Source: Mytilus trossulus (lineage: Eukaryota > Mollusca > Bivalvia > Mytilida > Mytilidae). Taken from it: 64,000 nucleotides of DNA. The notes beneath the pieces are model-generated. The model saw only the letters and a program-made list of their open reading frames with translations, made no database searches and was not told the DNA's origin. The DNA lies in the NCBI RefSeq assembly GCF_036588685.1, contig NC_086380.1:34362692-34426691 (forward strand). The letters are read 5' to 3'. Below, one piece after another: positions 48,951-61,600 of this stretch (position 1 is its first letter; each line of letters opens with the position of its first letter). A program made the translations under genes and the position numbers.

Positions 48951-51900
48951 ATTAAAAATGATATAAATGCAATGTCTTCTTATATATGTATTAATCTTTG
49001 TACAAGAATGCCTACAGGGTATCACATCCTGCCCTTGGTCTTATTGTCTAGAAGTTATTTACATGCCTCAATGAAAATTATAAGAACTTTAAATTTCTGT
49101 GATTGTTCCCTCTTTATCCCAAAATACACTTCCTTACTTTTATATTTTGTGTGTTATGTTGCATTTTTTTGTTGTTGTGGGGTTGTTTGTGTAGTTTTTT
49201 CTTATGAGTTTGAATGTCCCTTGGTATATTGAGCCTTTCTTTTAAAGTTACTGTAATGTTAAGGTTTTTCGATAACCAACATTCGAACTCCAAGTAAAGT
49301 TCAAAATGGAAAGTCTCTTAATAAGTCAAAAGCTCAATCACATCAAGCGAATTGAAAACAACTGTCATATTCGAGACTTGTTACAGGCATTTCAACATTC
49401 AATATAACTGTCGAGGATTGCGGGGACGTTATGCGTTCGTATGTGTGCCATCATCACTGACAATGTGACGTTGTGTTTCTATGTATATTGTATTTATGAT
49501 TCTATGCTTGTTTGAATGAATGTTGAACCACACGATTGTATTTGTTGTTAGTCAAACCCTAATCGAACACAACGCGAAGTACTAACACAGTATAAACCCA
49601 ACAATAACTTAAAGATTAGCAGATCAGAACAGGCATATCAGTCTACTAGAAAAAATGCCCCATTATCACTAATACATTAACATGTTCAATGACCTGTAAA
49701 TTCATGAATCTGCATGACCTCGAAAGTGAAGTGAACTTGACATACAAAAATTGAAAACAACAACATTTTCAAATTAGCTTTCGCCGTGATATAGCCTTTT
49801 TGTGCTAATGCGGCGTAAAGCAACCAATAATCAATCAATCAGAGCCAAACATTAGAAATATGAAGATGTATATAAAGTACCAAAATTGTTGAAGAGCTAT
49901 GACAAAAATACCAAAAACAAATAGCCAAATTCATCTAAAGTCAACTTTGCCTGAGGTAGTTGAAACCTTAGTTTCTTAATAATTTCTTAATAACTTAGAT
50001 CAAAAATGTATTGAACACATTATAACTAATAGAGAAACAATATATTTATTTATTCTTAATTATTTCATAATCATTTCCAATACAAATATATCTCATATAA
50101 CAGATGACTAGGAAAATGTCATTATAATTATTATCACAATCATAAAATAAAGTGTATTTTCAACACAATCATAAAATAAAGTGTATTTTCAACACAATCA
50201 TAAAATAAAGTGTATTTTCAACACATATATAAAACTAATAACAAAAATACTATAGTACTATAAGTATCCAGTACAAAATAATCACAATATCAAAATAGTC
50301 AAAAAAAATTATAAGAATTTTCAAATACTTTTCTTTATGTGGTCAATTCAATTTTGATTTTTTTTTTAAAACTGATTAAACTGGTTAAACTGTTTTTACC
50401 TTTATTAAATATTGAAACAATTAACTATTGCTTTGATAAACAGTTTACTTCAGATAATCTCAATATAAATTCACACATGTTTGCCCTGATCAATTTAGGT
50501 TCAACACATGATGCTAATAAAAAACAGAATTGGTTGTTTCCAATGTATAAAGGTTAACACATGAATAATTTTTATTGTACAGTAAATCTGAATTTGTCAT
50601 GTCATCTTTCATTACCATTTGCTGACTGGTTCTTAATTGGCACAACCTTTATATTCAAGATTTATGGTGGTTTTTAATTTTGTACATTTTTGGTCCTATG
50701 AATTCAGTTCACGTGAAATATTTGTTGTAGTTTAATTTTCATGTAGCAACTGTTTTGTGCAAAAAGCGAAATAGAACTGCTACAAAAATTTCCCTGTTTA
50801 CAGTTCTGCATGTAAATATCAGAAGTTGTTACATTTGATATCCTTTTTATATATTATACTGAAAAGATACTTGTCCCACATAAATAAAATATGTGTTTCC
50901 CATATTTCTGAAATAACTGGTAATAAGACTAAAACCTCCATACCAAAATAAAATTCTCTGACAATAACCTGTTAGGGTAAAAATTAAGTGTGTTTAACCC
51001 ACTCACTCACATATTTGGATTTCAAAACTTTGCAACAAATTCTGACCAATTTTAACCAGCAAATAATTTGCTCAGTTTTCAGCAATTTTTTTGCGGTAAT
51101 ACAAAAAAATATATACAAAAGATATCAAAAGAAAGAAAAGGAATATGTTATTTTTTTCAAGTACTCAAGCAATTAACTTTTTTTGATTTTTAATTTTTTA
51201 TTTGCTCTTGCTGTGAGTTGAATGTAACTGATTAATCAGTTTTTGAAATATATTTTTTATCACATAAATTTGAACACAAGTGCTTAACTATATAGCTAAT
51301 GTATGTCAGCGATTTCATTATTGAAGAAACTTATAGTATTGTAAATATCAATAAAAAGAGATGAAAATGAGAATGGATGGCCAGTTATAACATCAAGTTG
51401 AATGGTCAAAATACAGCCTTCAACAATGAACAAATGTATATACAGCATGTCAAGTTCTAAACCCTGTCACCACAATAAATCTGTTTGGCACATAATCTTT
51501 GAAGCTTTACATTTAGTCATGTATTCAAAAAATGTACAAAAGACATTTTCAATCTTCAATTCATAAATAATTGAAATATAGGATTTCATTTCTATTTTTC
51601 AAATTAGAAAAAAATCATTGACAAATTTACATCAAATACTCAAAAGTACAATACACATGACAACAACATTTTAAGTGTTTCAATTCACTATGGCAATTCA
51701 ACCTATGGCTGCTATTGCTTAAGTATGAGACTATAGAAATAGATTTCATATGATCAGACTCTTTCAAAGAGATAAACATCATTTTTGGTGTCAATTTATG
51801 AATTTTAAAAGTTAAAATGTATCTTTAATTCAAAAAGTTAACTGTGTGTTGACCTGTAAAAAGGGCAAGTACTTATGGATCTATATGTTTAATGCATAGA

Positions 51901-52490
51901 CTTTAATAAGTCCCAATCTTAATGTTTCCTTAACAGCACACACCCTTCCCTTGTTCAAAATCCTGGGGCCACAACTTAACATGCATCTGCTAAGCTATTC
52001 CAAAGGCGACTATTGTAAAAATCATAAAAAAGAAAAGAAAAGAAAACCATATTTTTCAATAATTGATTCATAGCAAATTTTTAGAAGCATTGTTTTTTAA
52101 GAGTTTCATTGTACTTTGTTTGGGTCTATTGGAACTTTTACAAGGGTTTCAAGCTGAGAAAGCTTTTGAAAGTAAAAAGAGCCCAAAACTATACACAGTA
52201 TTCAAGGTATGATTAAATATTAATTCATAATTAACAATATGCAAATTAATGTCCTATAATAACATTACAGATCTGACATGATAGAATGAGATACACACTG
52301 ATAAATGATAAGCACAATGTATGTGGATTTTTTTTTATAAATAATATCATAATAATATTCAAATCTATTGATTTAGTTTGCTTTTTCTGCATCATTTTTA
52401 AAATTGGAATTTAATCCTAAACACATGAATTTAAATCTCATCTTCTAAACACAAATAAAAGTTATCTCAAAACATTTAAAAAAAATTGTT
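48951..52490. other. Region between convergent lectin and TPCN1 genes
   Basis: Both genes end toward this region, so it should hold both 3'UTRs. It contains family B and C fragments and the 29-bp repeat. Several TTTATT motifs (AATAAA on the minus strand, e.g. 50045-50052) could be TPCN1 polyadenylation signals, but none can be chosen. Confidence 0.5.
50135..50225. repeat. 29-bp tandem repeat, three copies
   Basis: The unit ACAATCATAAAATAAAGTGT followed by ATTTTCAAC is repeated three times without change. Probably in or near the TPCN1 3' flank. Confidence 0.88.
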
Positions 52491-52670
52491 TTATGCAAAA
52501 CTGTTTTCGATGTCAGGGGACTCTAACTCAGATACTGTCCGATGGAATAATACTGGTGCTGTAGTTGGTTCCTCTAAATTCAAACTGTAATTAACACGCC
52601 TCCTTTGTCTCAAATTCTCCAAGTTAGCTATCATTTCTTCTCTGTTTTGTTCATCTTCTTCTATCCAAGT
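52491..52670 (-). CDS. TPCN1: TPCN1 terminal exon and stop
   Basis: The acceptor CATTTTAG precedes TWIEEDEQNREEMIANLENL, a Glu-rich helix, then a Ser/Thr-rich end; the TAA is at 52493-52491. About 2.4 kb of AT-rich DNA below it, to about 50030, is the likely 3'UTR and flank. Confidence 0.88.
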   Translation of the reverse strand, partial: TWIEEDEQNREEMIANLENLRQRRRVNYSLNLEEPTTAPVLFHRTVSELESPDIENSFA

Positions 52671-55600
52671 CTAAAATGGTTAAAGATATTAAAAATAGTA
52701 AGTTTTGTCAACATAAAAACATTTATCATATTAGTACAGCTTTAATGATTTAAAAAGAGTTGATTGCAATAGTCCTGAATTAATTCAAACTTTCTTAAAA
52801 ACTCAAATTTTCAGTTTTTCATAGAAAATTCTTGTCTAGTGTACTATTATTTGTCTGTTTGTCTTTTTCTTTTTTAGCCATGGTGTTGTCAATTTATTTT
52901 CAATCTATGAATTTGACTGTTCCTTTGGAATACAGCATAACAAGCATAGAATAACTAGTAAACTGATAAAAATTAAAAAAGAAAGTTACAGAACAGAACA
53001 CATTAGTTCATGATTTAGTGTAGAGATTATAAGTTGAGTAAAAACACGTCTGTTTTCACAACTGGGAAAGTTGCTGTCAAACAGCTGGGACATTTTTGTA
53101 TTTCATTGCAATCAATATATTAATTGACTGACCTTGACCTCATCACTATACATCTTCAGACTGTAATCATCCTTATTTCTAAATCTCTCTCCTTTGTAAA
53201 GGTATGGTGTCTAAAATAGAAAAATAATTTCAACTGAATTTGAAATTAAGGAATTGAAGTATTGTAGTTGAAGAGTTGCCAACCTCAATTGGCGATTTTT
53301 CAGTTGCAAATGTAGTTTTACTGGCGATGTGTAACAGATTCAAATTTGGATAAAAATCACATCAAAATGGTAATTTGGAGGTAAGTGTTGTTCTATTTTC
53401 GAAAATATTGGAGTAATCTAACATTTGGTGATCCAATCAATTCAAAATGACATGTCCCTCCTTAGTTATATTTAAGAATGCTACATAAAATTACAATATA
53501 ATTTCAATCTGACTAAATTAGAATTTTTTTTTAAATCTCCCTGTAATTTTTGGCATCACCAAAGAAGTTATTTGTCATCAAAAACTAAAAGTGATTGTTC
53601 TGTAAATGTCAAGCAATATGATGTTGGTCATAGTAAAGCCAAATTATTTAGTTAGTTTGAAAAATTAAAAAGTAATGAATAAAAGCAACTTAATGTTCTG
53701 GTATGCCACAAAACCAGGTTCAACCCACCATTTTTTTTCTTCTTAAAATGTCCTGTACCAAGTCAGGAAAATGGCCATTCTTATTATAGTTTGTAGCTGT
53801 GTGTGTGTTACATTTTAATGTTGTGTTTCTGTTGTTCTCCTCTTATATTTGATACATTTCCCTCAGTTTTAGTTTGTGACCTGGATTTGTTTCTTCCTCA
53901 ATCGATTTAAGAGTTTTGAACAGCGGGATACTACTGTTGCCTTTATATACAACACAATTACAGGGTACTATTTCGATATAAAACAAATCACCATTATCAC
54001 AACAGTTGACCTTTTTGCTATGAATGAAACTTAGTCATACATTTTTTATATTGTAAACACAGAAAATGTTGTTTGTTACTGAAAATGTTTAAATCATGTG
54101 TCAAGTAGGATTGTTTGCAATTGTTAAACTGCTGAAGTTCTGACCTCAACTTTTCAGATAATAATCCCAAACAGTTGTTTCTTTTATTTTCCCATGTATT
54201 TCTGTAATTTTTTTTCTTAAATAGATAAAAGAAGATGTGGTACAAGTGCCAAGAGACAACGCTCCATCCAAGTCACATTTGGTAAAAGCTTAAGTAAACC
54301 ATTATAAGGTCAAAGTACAGTCTTCAACACAGAGCAGTGACTCACACCAAGCTGTAAAGGGCCTAAAAAATTACTACCTTATATTTAACCTAATAGTTTC
54401 TACCATCTACATGATTATTTTCACATGACTTTGATTGATTGACAATTTAGTCTGCAGTTTTTATCACATGACTTACAGGTATATCACATGACTTTGATTG
54501 ATTGACAATGTAGTCACCAGTTTTTATCACATGACTTACAGGTATATCACATGACTTTGATTGATTGACAATGTAGTCACCAGCTATTTTTTATCTCATA
54601 AATTACAGGTTTATCACATGACTTTGATTGATTGACAATGTAGTCACCAGTTATTTTTTATCACATGACTTACAGGTATATCACATGACTTTGATTGATT
54701 GACAATGTAGTCGCCAGTTATCTTTTGATATCGATGTTCGCACATAGCTTGTTCCTCCTCAGATATTGTAATATGTACAGTGTGTTTGGCATGATCTGTA
54801 AAATAAACATAATATCTATTAAAAACAAATATAAGTTGTTTCTAAATTCTAGATGAAATATTTGCTACATCACATTAAACATTCTAATGCAACATTGTTT
54901 GTAACGTTAATTTTTATTAGATAACATTACAAATTTTCATGGCATCAATTGGCAATTGATTATATGAAAACGTATGCACCTACGCAGACAACATGGAGGG
55001 TGGTAAAGCATACCTGTCAACCTCTGAAAATGAAAAGTCAGGTCATGACCTGCATTGAGAAAAAAAATCTCAGGTCATAACGCGTACGACATTTTGCGGG
55101 CTCAATTGAAGAACAAAAATATGTTTACATATAATTTATATAGTCAATATGCATATGAAACAGTTAGAACATGTATACAAGTTTATTTCAGACTATTGTT
55201 ATATTCCATAGGCATAGTAGCAGACTTGGCATTCTTTAAAAGAACTGCACTTGGTTTCAGTTCATAGCAATGCAAATGTGTATTCATTTTACAAGAAAGA
55301 AGAGCACACAGTGTATCCTTATTAAGATCAGCCCTAAACTTTGTAGCTATTTTCTTTACTAAAGAAAATGCCCTCTCACTGTCTGCATTGCTGTTTGGCA
55401 AAACCAGTAATGTTTTAGCAATTTTTGACAAAACAAAAAATCTTGGCTTGTTAAGAAAAATGTCATGCAACTTGTACATTTCTCCCCAAAATGTACCAAT
55501 GTCAGTTTCAGGGGAAGTGCAAAGTGGAAGTTCATCTAATGGGGTCAACTGATAGTCACTGAACTCATCTTGTAGCTTGTTGAAAATATCGTTACGTAGC

Positions 55601-58600
55601 TCAGTCCTACATTTTGACTTTTGGTTACATTGAAAAAGACCGATAAAACCGAAGGTCGTATTACTTCTAAATACCGGAAACAATTCCGGTCAGAAATCCG
55701 GGTGAAACGGGTAATGTTAGAAATTCCCGGGACCCGCCGGGTAAAGAAAAACTCCCGGGTGAGAGGTGAAAATAACGGGTGTCACCCGCAAAAAACGGGT
55801 GAGTTGACAGGTATGTGGTAAAGGGTTATTTTCATGCAACATTGCAACTTTTATTTCAAATGCAGCCATGAAAACGGTTCGTTTTTCACCGTATTCCATG
55901 AAATCGGTTAATTATTCACTGTATTCCGTGAAATCAGTAAAAAGATCAACTACAGGAAATCTTTAAATGTTTGTTTATTGGTGAATGGCAGTTTTATTTC
56001 ACATTCTTCCTTGCAGATACCCCCACCCCCACCCCCTTACTTTTATGCCCCTCAACATATGACAATTAAAAATGAATGATTTGATGTCGTTTTCTGTACA
56101 AATTTTCAATATAATTCTATAGGCTTCTATGCAGACTTTGGCTAAACCACAATCTTTTATTGATGAAATACATTTTTTCCTCAATCCACAAAAAAAAAAG
56201 ATACAACCTTAATGGTTCTTTTTGTAACTGTATCATGCTGTGCATTTTCTCACCTTAGCTGATACTTAATAAGCATTTATTAGCAGAAGACTCATATAAT
56301 CTCTAGAAAATCTAAATTTTGGACTTTTATTCAAATCTTACTTACCTTCAATATCTTTGACCTCCATTTTTCTGTTATACTGCATTCTAAACAGGAATTG
56401 TTCTAAAATAAACGCTACTACAATGTTCATTACTACCTGAAATGTAAAAAAAAACTCTCCTTTAAAATAGTTTATACAGACCAGTCAAATACCTACATTG
56501 GGACAAGATAAACCTTATGAATTCATGTTCAAAATGCATATAGGTATCACTATAATTCATGTGCACATCCTCAGTCAAGAATCCTGTCTGTGGGTGTCTT
56601 GTGTCATACCTCAATGTCTTGATGGTCATCACTTTTTTTTAGACTTATGATTTTTGAAGAACGGACAAAAAAGTGTGTTTAATTATTGCGACTCATTATA
56701 TAAAAGGAAAAGCTACATACAAATATAAATATTTGATATCATAATGAGAGTCCTTATCATTGGGATATTCAAGTAGTCTCATTATTCCCATTGATAACAA
56801 GAATGTGTCGAAAGTACACAGATGCCCCACTCGCACTATAATTTTCCATGTTCAATGGACCGTGAAATTGGGTAGAAAATCTAATTTGGCATTAAAATTA
56901 GAAAGATCATACCATAGGGAACATGTGTACTAAGTTTCAAGTTGATTGGACTTCAACTTCATCAAAACCTACCTTGACCAAAAACTTTAACCTGAAGCGG
57001 GACAGACAGACGGACGGACAGAAGCACCAACAGACAGACAAACAAACAGACCGATGCACACACCAGAAAACATAATGCCCCTCTACTATCGTAGGTGGGG
57101 CATACAAATCCTTCCAATACTTTCTAAATGTACAAGACTGTTTAGACTTATGGACATTGTTGAGTACTATATATTGTCCTTCAGATGTCTACTGGTTAAT
57201 CCTATAGTTGGGTTGCTGTCTCATTGACATAAATTCCACATCTTATTTATTCATTGTTACTTACCATCATAACAATATAAAACAACATGAAATAAACTCT
57301 ACTCCACTCTCCTACATGATGAGCATAACCTTCCTGTAAAAGGGAAAAGCATCATAAATATTTCCATAATCTTAAATAGAAGGCATCAATTTGATGTTTA
57401 ATTGTGTGTGTGTGTGCATGTATTTGTGCTGTCCAACAGTATTTGTAACAAAAAGAACTAGCTCAGGTGTATATATATCATCTTAATAAAACTAGTTCTC
57501 AAGATATATAATATTATATCTACTATTGATAGAAGTTCAATGGCAATAACTTTTTAGGAGGACTTTTCACAGAAATTAAGCCTAAAATAAACAGTCTTGC
57601 CTAACATAAATGTCTATCTACCATATGTTTTTGAATGTTGATTAAATTTGATTTTTGAGATTTTCCTATCACTCATGCCTAAAGTCTTCTTAACCAAAAT
57701 AATACACAAAGTGAATTAAATTTAAATCAGAGCTATGTACAAAATAAAAAAAACAGCTGTTAGCGTAAAAGAAAATTGAAATAATGAATGGGTCAACTGA
57801 ACAAAAACTCTACTCTAACTATGACTTTCCTTCAAATGTATTTAGTCTTTTTACTGAAAATATATAAATGGACAAAAATATGATATAAATTCATGTACCG
57901 TAATGATATGAAAAGCTGCATAAAATAATGCAATTGGAATTTAAAAAGCAACTTCTGATAAAGGAATCACAAATCCAATTGACTTTTTTTCAATATCAAA
58001 ACCTATCTTTTATTTTAAAGGTTATTGATAGTACAGACTGAATTGAGACGAACAAACATTATTAACTGGCCACGTCCACTTGTATTTTTGTCCATCTGAT
58101 AAGTTTAGCCTTTTTCAACTGATTTTTATAGTTCGTTCCTATGTTGTACTGTTATACCACTGTCCCAGGTTAGGGGAAGGTTTGGGATCCTGCTAACATG
58201 TTTAACCCCACCACATTATTTGTGTATGTGCCTGTCCCAAGTCAGGAGCCTGTAAATTCAGTGGTTGTCATTTGTTTATGTGTTACATATTTGTTTTTCG
58301 TTCATTTTTTTACATAAATAAGGCCATTAGTTTTCTCGTTTGAATTGTTTTACATTGTTTAAACAGGGCCCTTTATAGCTGACTATGCGGTACAGGCTTT
58401 GCTCATTGTTGAAGGCTGTATGGTGACCTATAGTTGTTAATGTCGGTGTCATTTTTGTCTTTTGTGGATAGTTGCCTCATTGGCAATCATACCACATCTT
58501 CTTTTTTATATTATAATAATCTAACATAAGAATATCTACTCACCATTATTATAAACCAGTTATTGACAACAGTCAGTTCAAATAAAGTTACTGAAAATAA

Positions 58601-61600
58601 TAAATATTTACTTCACATTATCAAATATTTGTTATCTTGTAGATGTTTATTTACATGAAATGGAGTTTAATGCATCCTTCATGTACATTCATTTGTCAAA
58701 GAATTTAGAGGAAGCCTCATTGACCAAGATAAATGTGAATTAAAACATACAGGATTTAATATGTTCAAATATCTCTCTAATAAACCTTCATCTACATTAG
58801 CTAGAGATATAGGTGAAGGGTTCAGATCTCAAAAAACATGTTTAACCCCAGCGCTGTTTTGAGCCTGTCCCAAATCAGGAGTCTCTGGCATCTTTGTTTA
58901 GGTGCCAGTTGACGCCCCCTTCAGGTGTGGGATTATCTTGTTGTGTTGAAGACCCATTGGTGGCCTTCGTCTGTTTTTTCCCCTTTGGTTGGGTTATTGT
59001 CTCTTTGACACATTCACATTTCCATTCTCATTTTTTAAGTCAAGGATTAATCTTACATCACATGTTGACATAAGATTGTAGCTTACTACTTTCGAAATAG
59101 TAACTTCTTTAATTAATGCTTTCATTCTTTTTAATACTTTGATATTGTGGTGTGTTGAAAGTTTTGCTGCATAAATGCCTGAAGTGGGTAAAATGGGGTG
59201 CTGATTTCCCAAATCCTGCACTGTTTTGTATTTTTTCTCCACTACACATTTTTTCCACCCAACATCTGACATTCCAAAAATGTGTCATCCTCCTCATAAT
59301 GTCTTTTTGCTTAAATGTAACTACATATAACATACCTCCTGATTCTAAAATATTGTCAAAGTTGTTGAGGTAATAATACATCTGATTCGTTGAGTCATTA
59401 CTGTGTTTGTAATAAGCTTCTACACTTGTATTTCTGTAATAATTAAATGTGTTCATTTGCTTAAAGTCTACTACACATATATTGGCATGGTCAAAACATA
59501 AAGCACAATTGTGTGCTTCAATAAATTCACTGTACTTATATCAGAATCTAAATTCATCAACATATATGGCCAGGGACAGACAAACAAACAGAGGCACAGA
59601 CAAGAAAACATAATGCCCATAAATTGGGCATAATAAATGTGGAATAAAAAGCAGATTATGGATGGCTGTAAGTGCAATGGGAAAAAATGCAGAAAAGTAT
59701 ACAAGTTTCATGACATTTATATTGCACAAAAAAAACAACCTTGAAAATAAAACGGCAAAGGTTACATTCTACAATACATTATAGACTTACTTGCAGCAGT
59801 TACGTAGATTTGTGTGTAGAAACATCTCCATTCCAATGATGGCAAAGAAATAATACACTAGAATTATCACAATGGCAAGACTGAAAGAAAAACACATCAA
59901 TATTTAAGTATTTATTTTTGATAGAAATACAAATGAATATTAATACATCTGTCAAGTTATATTCAGGTTTTAAAAATCTATATGCAAATTCTGTAACCGT
60001 TTAAAAATTAGTTGATATGAGAACCCTTCACAATGGACCAAAATTCATCTATTATTTCATATTAGAATGTTTGAAAATCAATCACAGATTTATACATGCC
60101 ATGTATTTGTGCACTTGCAAAAGGTCAATGTCTACCAACATAGCTCATTTGTTAATTTGAAATGTTAAATAATTGGTATGAATATGTGTGTGTATGTGTA
60201 TTTAAGTTTAAATTAAACTTTCTTAATTTTTGTACTATTTAAACATTTCCTGAGCAGTGTGAGAAAAATATTTCTCCTCACTAGTGAAATATCTTTTCTT
60301 GGCAAATACACTTGTTGCAGTGTAAGAATCTATACATATCTACTTGAAATATATTTATTATCTAAAGGGACTAATAACAACTTGCTTCTAATCAGTCAAT
60401 GATGTAAAGGAATATTTGATAATGGTTTGATAGAACCTTTTCAAATGAACAACCTTATCATGTTATTGTTAAATACATGTAGTTCTGGATCTGAAAGTAT
60501 TGAGATAACCAAAAAGATTTTTTTAATTTTAATTATTTCCAAGACAAGAATAGAGGATTTTTTTTTCAAATCAGAGGTTATAGGTAGTAATTTAAAATGA
60601 TCAAACTGTATACCTTATCAATCTGGTAAATAAAACAAACAAAGTACCAAGTACATCTCTGTATCTCTCCTTTACTTTAAATAATCTACAAACAAAATCT
60701 TATCATAAGCATACATTAATGAATAAACAGTGTGTATGTATTTCTATTTCTTGTAATATTTTGACATATATTTTTATGAAGGGGGAAATGACTACTTTTT
60801 AGTGACAAATTATATATAAATACTTCACACAACTGCAGTCAATGATGATGCATTGCGATATTACGATTTTTCACAATAAATTGTCGTTTGTATTTGTAGT
60901 CCTGTTCTCCCTGTTATGTGAATAAAATGCTTTTCCAATGGTTTAAGTTAAAATGCAGTATGTTGGGAGAGTTTTGAATGAACTCCTGTGTCCACAGAAA
61001 AAAAATTGATATTGAATGTACTCCTTCTGAATAGTTTATTACTATAGACATATCAATCCATCTGAATAAAGATAATATGTCATGTTTGCTATTTTACCTT
61101 GTTAACATAATATCTAACCTTGGACTAAACTTTAACAGAATCTTCAGAAAAGTTAAACTTTAAGCATAAGTATATCAATAATTATAGATTATTGTTGATC
61201 GTCTCAAAGAGATTGATTTTCTTGTTAGAGCCTATACGGCAAAAGTGAGAAAAGCAATCCAGTTAAAACGACCAATGATAATCTGTTTATTGCTATTTTA
61301 CCTATGATGATGTTGTTAATTTCATTGACAATGGGCACAGCTGCACTTAATTTCTAGCGATAATTTTTCATTTTACTCTACTGCTGAGAAAAGAAATCAT
61401 CCAGTAAGATCAAAGGATTTAATAAAATAGCAATAATAAAATATTTTCTATGATAGTTAAATTGACTCTGAGCCAAATGATGATGAAAAAATAATTCACA
61501 GAACTTCTGACATACACATGTTTTAAATAAAAAAATTAAGCTACTTTGCCTAGCATTTTGAATGACTGACAGAAATGAATCATCATGATACTAATGTGAG

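Noticed and set aside
55621-55821. Plus-strand basic open frame (MVTLKKTDKTEGR)
   Set aside because: It crosses the GC-rich end and inverted repeat of the hAT-like element and is antisense to the transposase fragment.
58994-59272. Minus-strand open frame with charged residues near a TPCN1 exon
   Set aside because: It is intron sequence in another frame; splice sites and phases of the real exon 59336-59433 exclude it.
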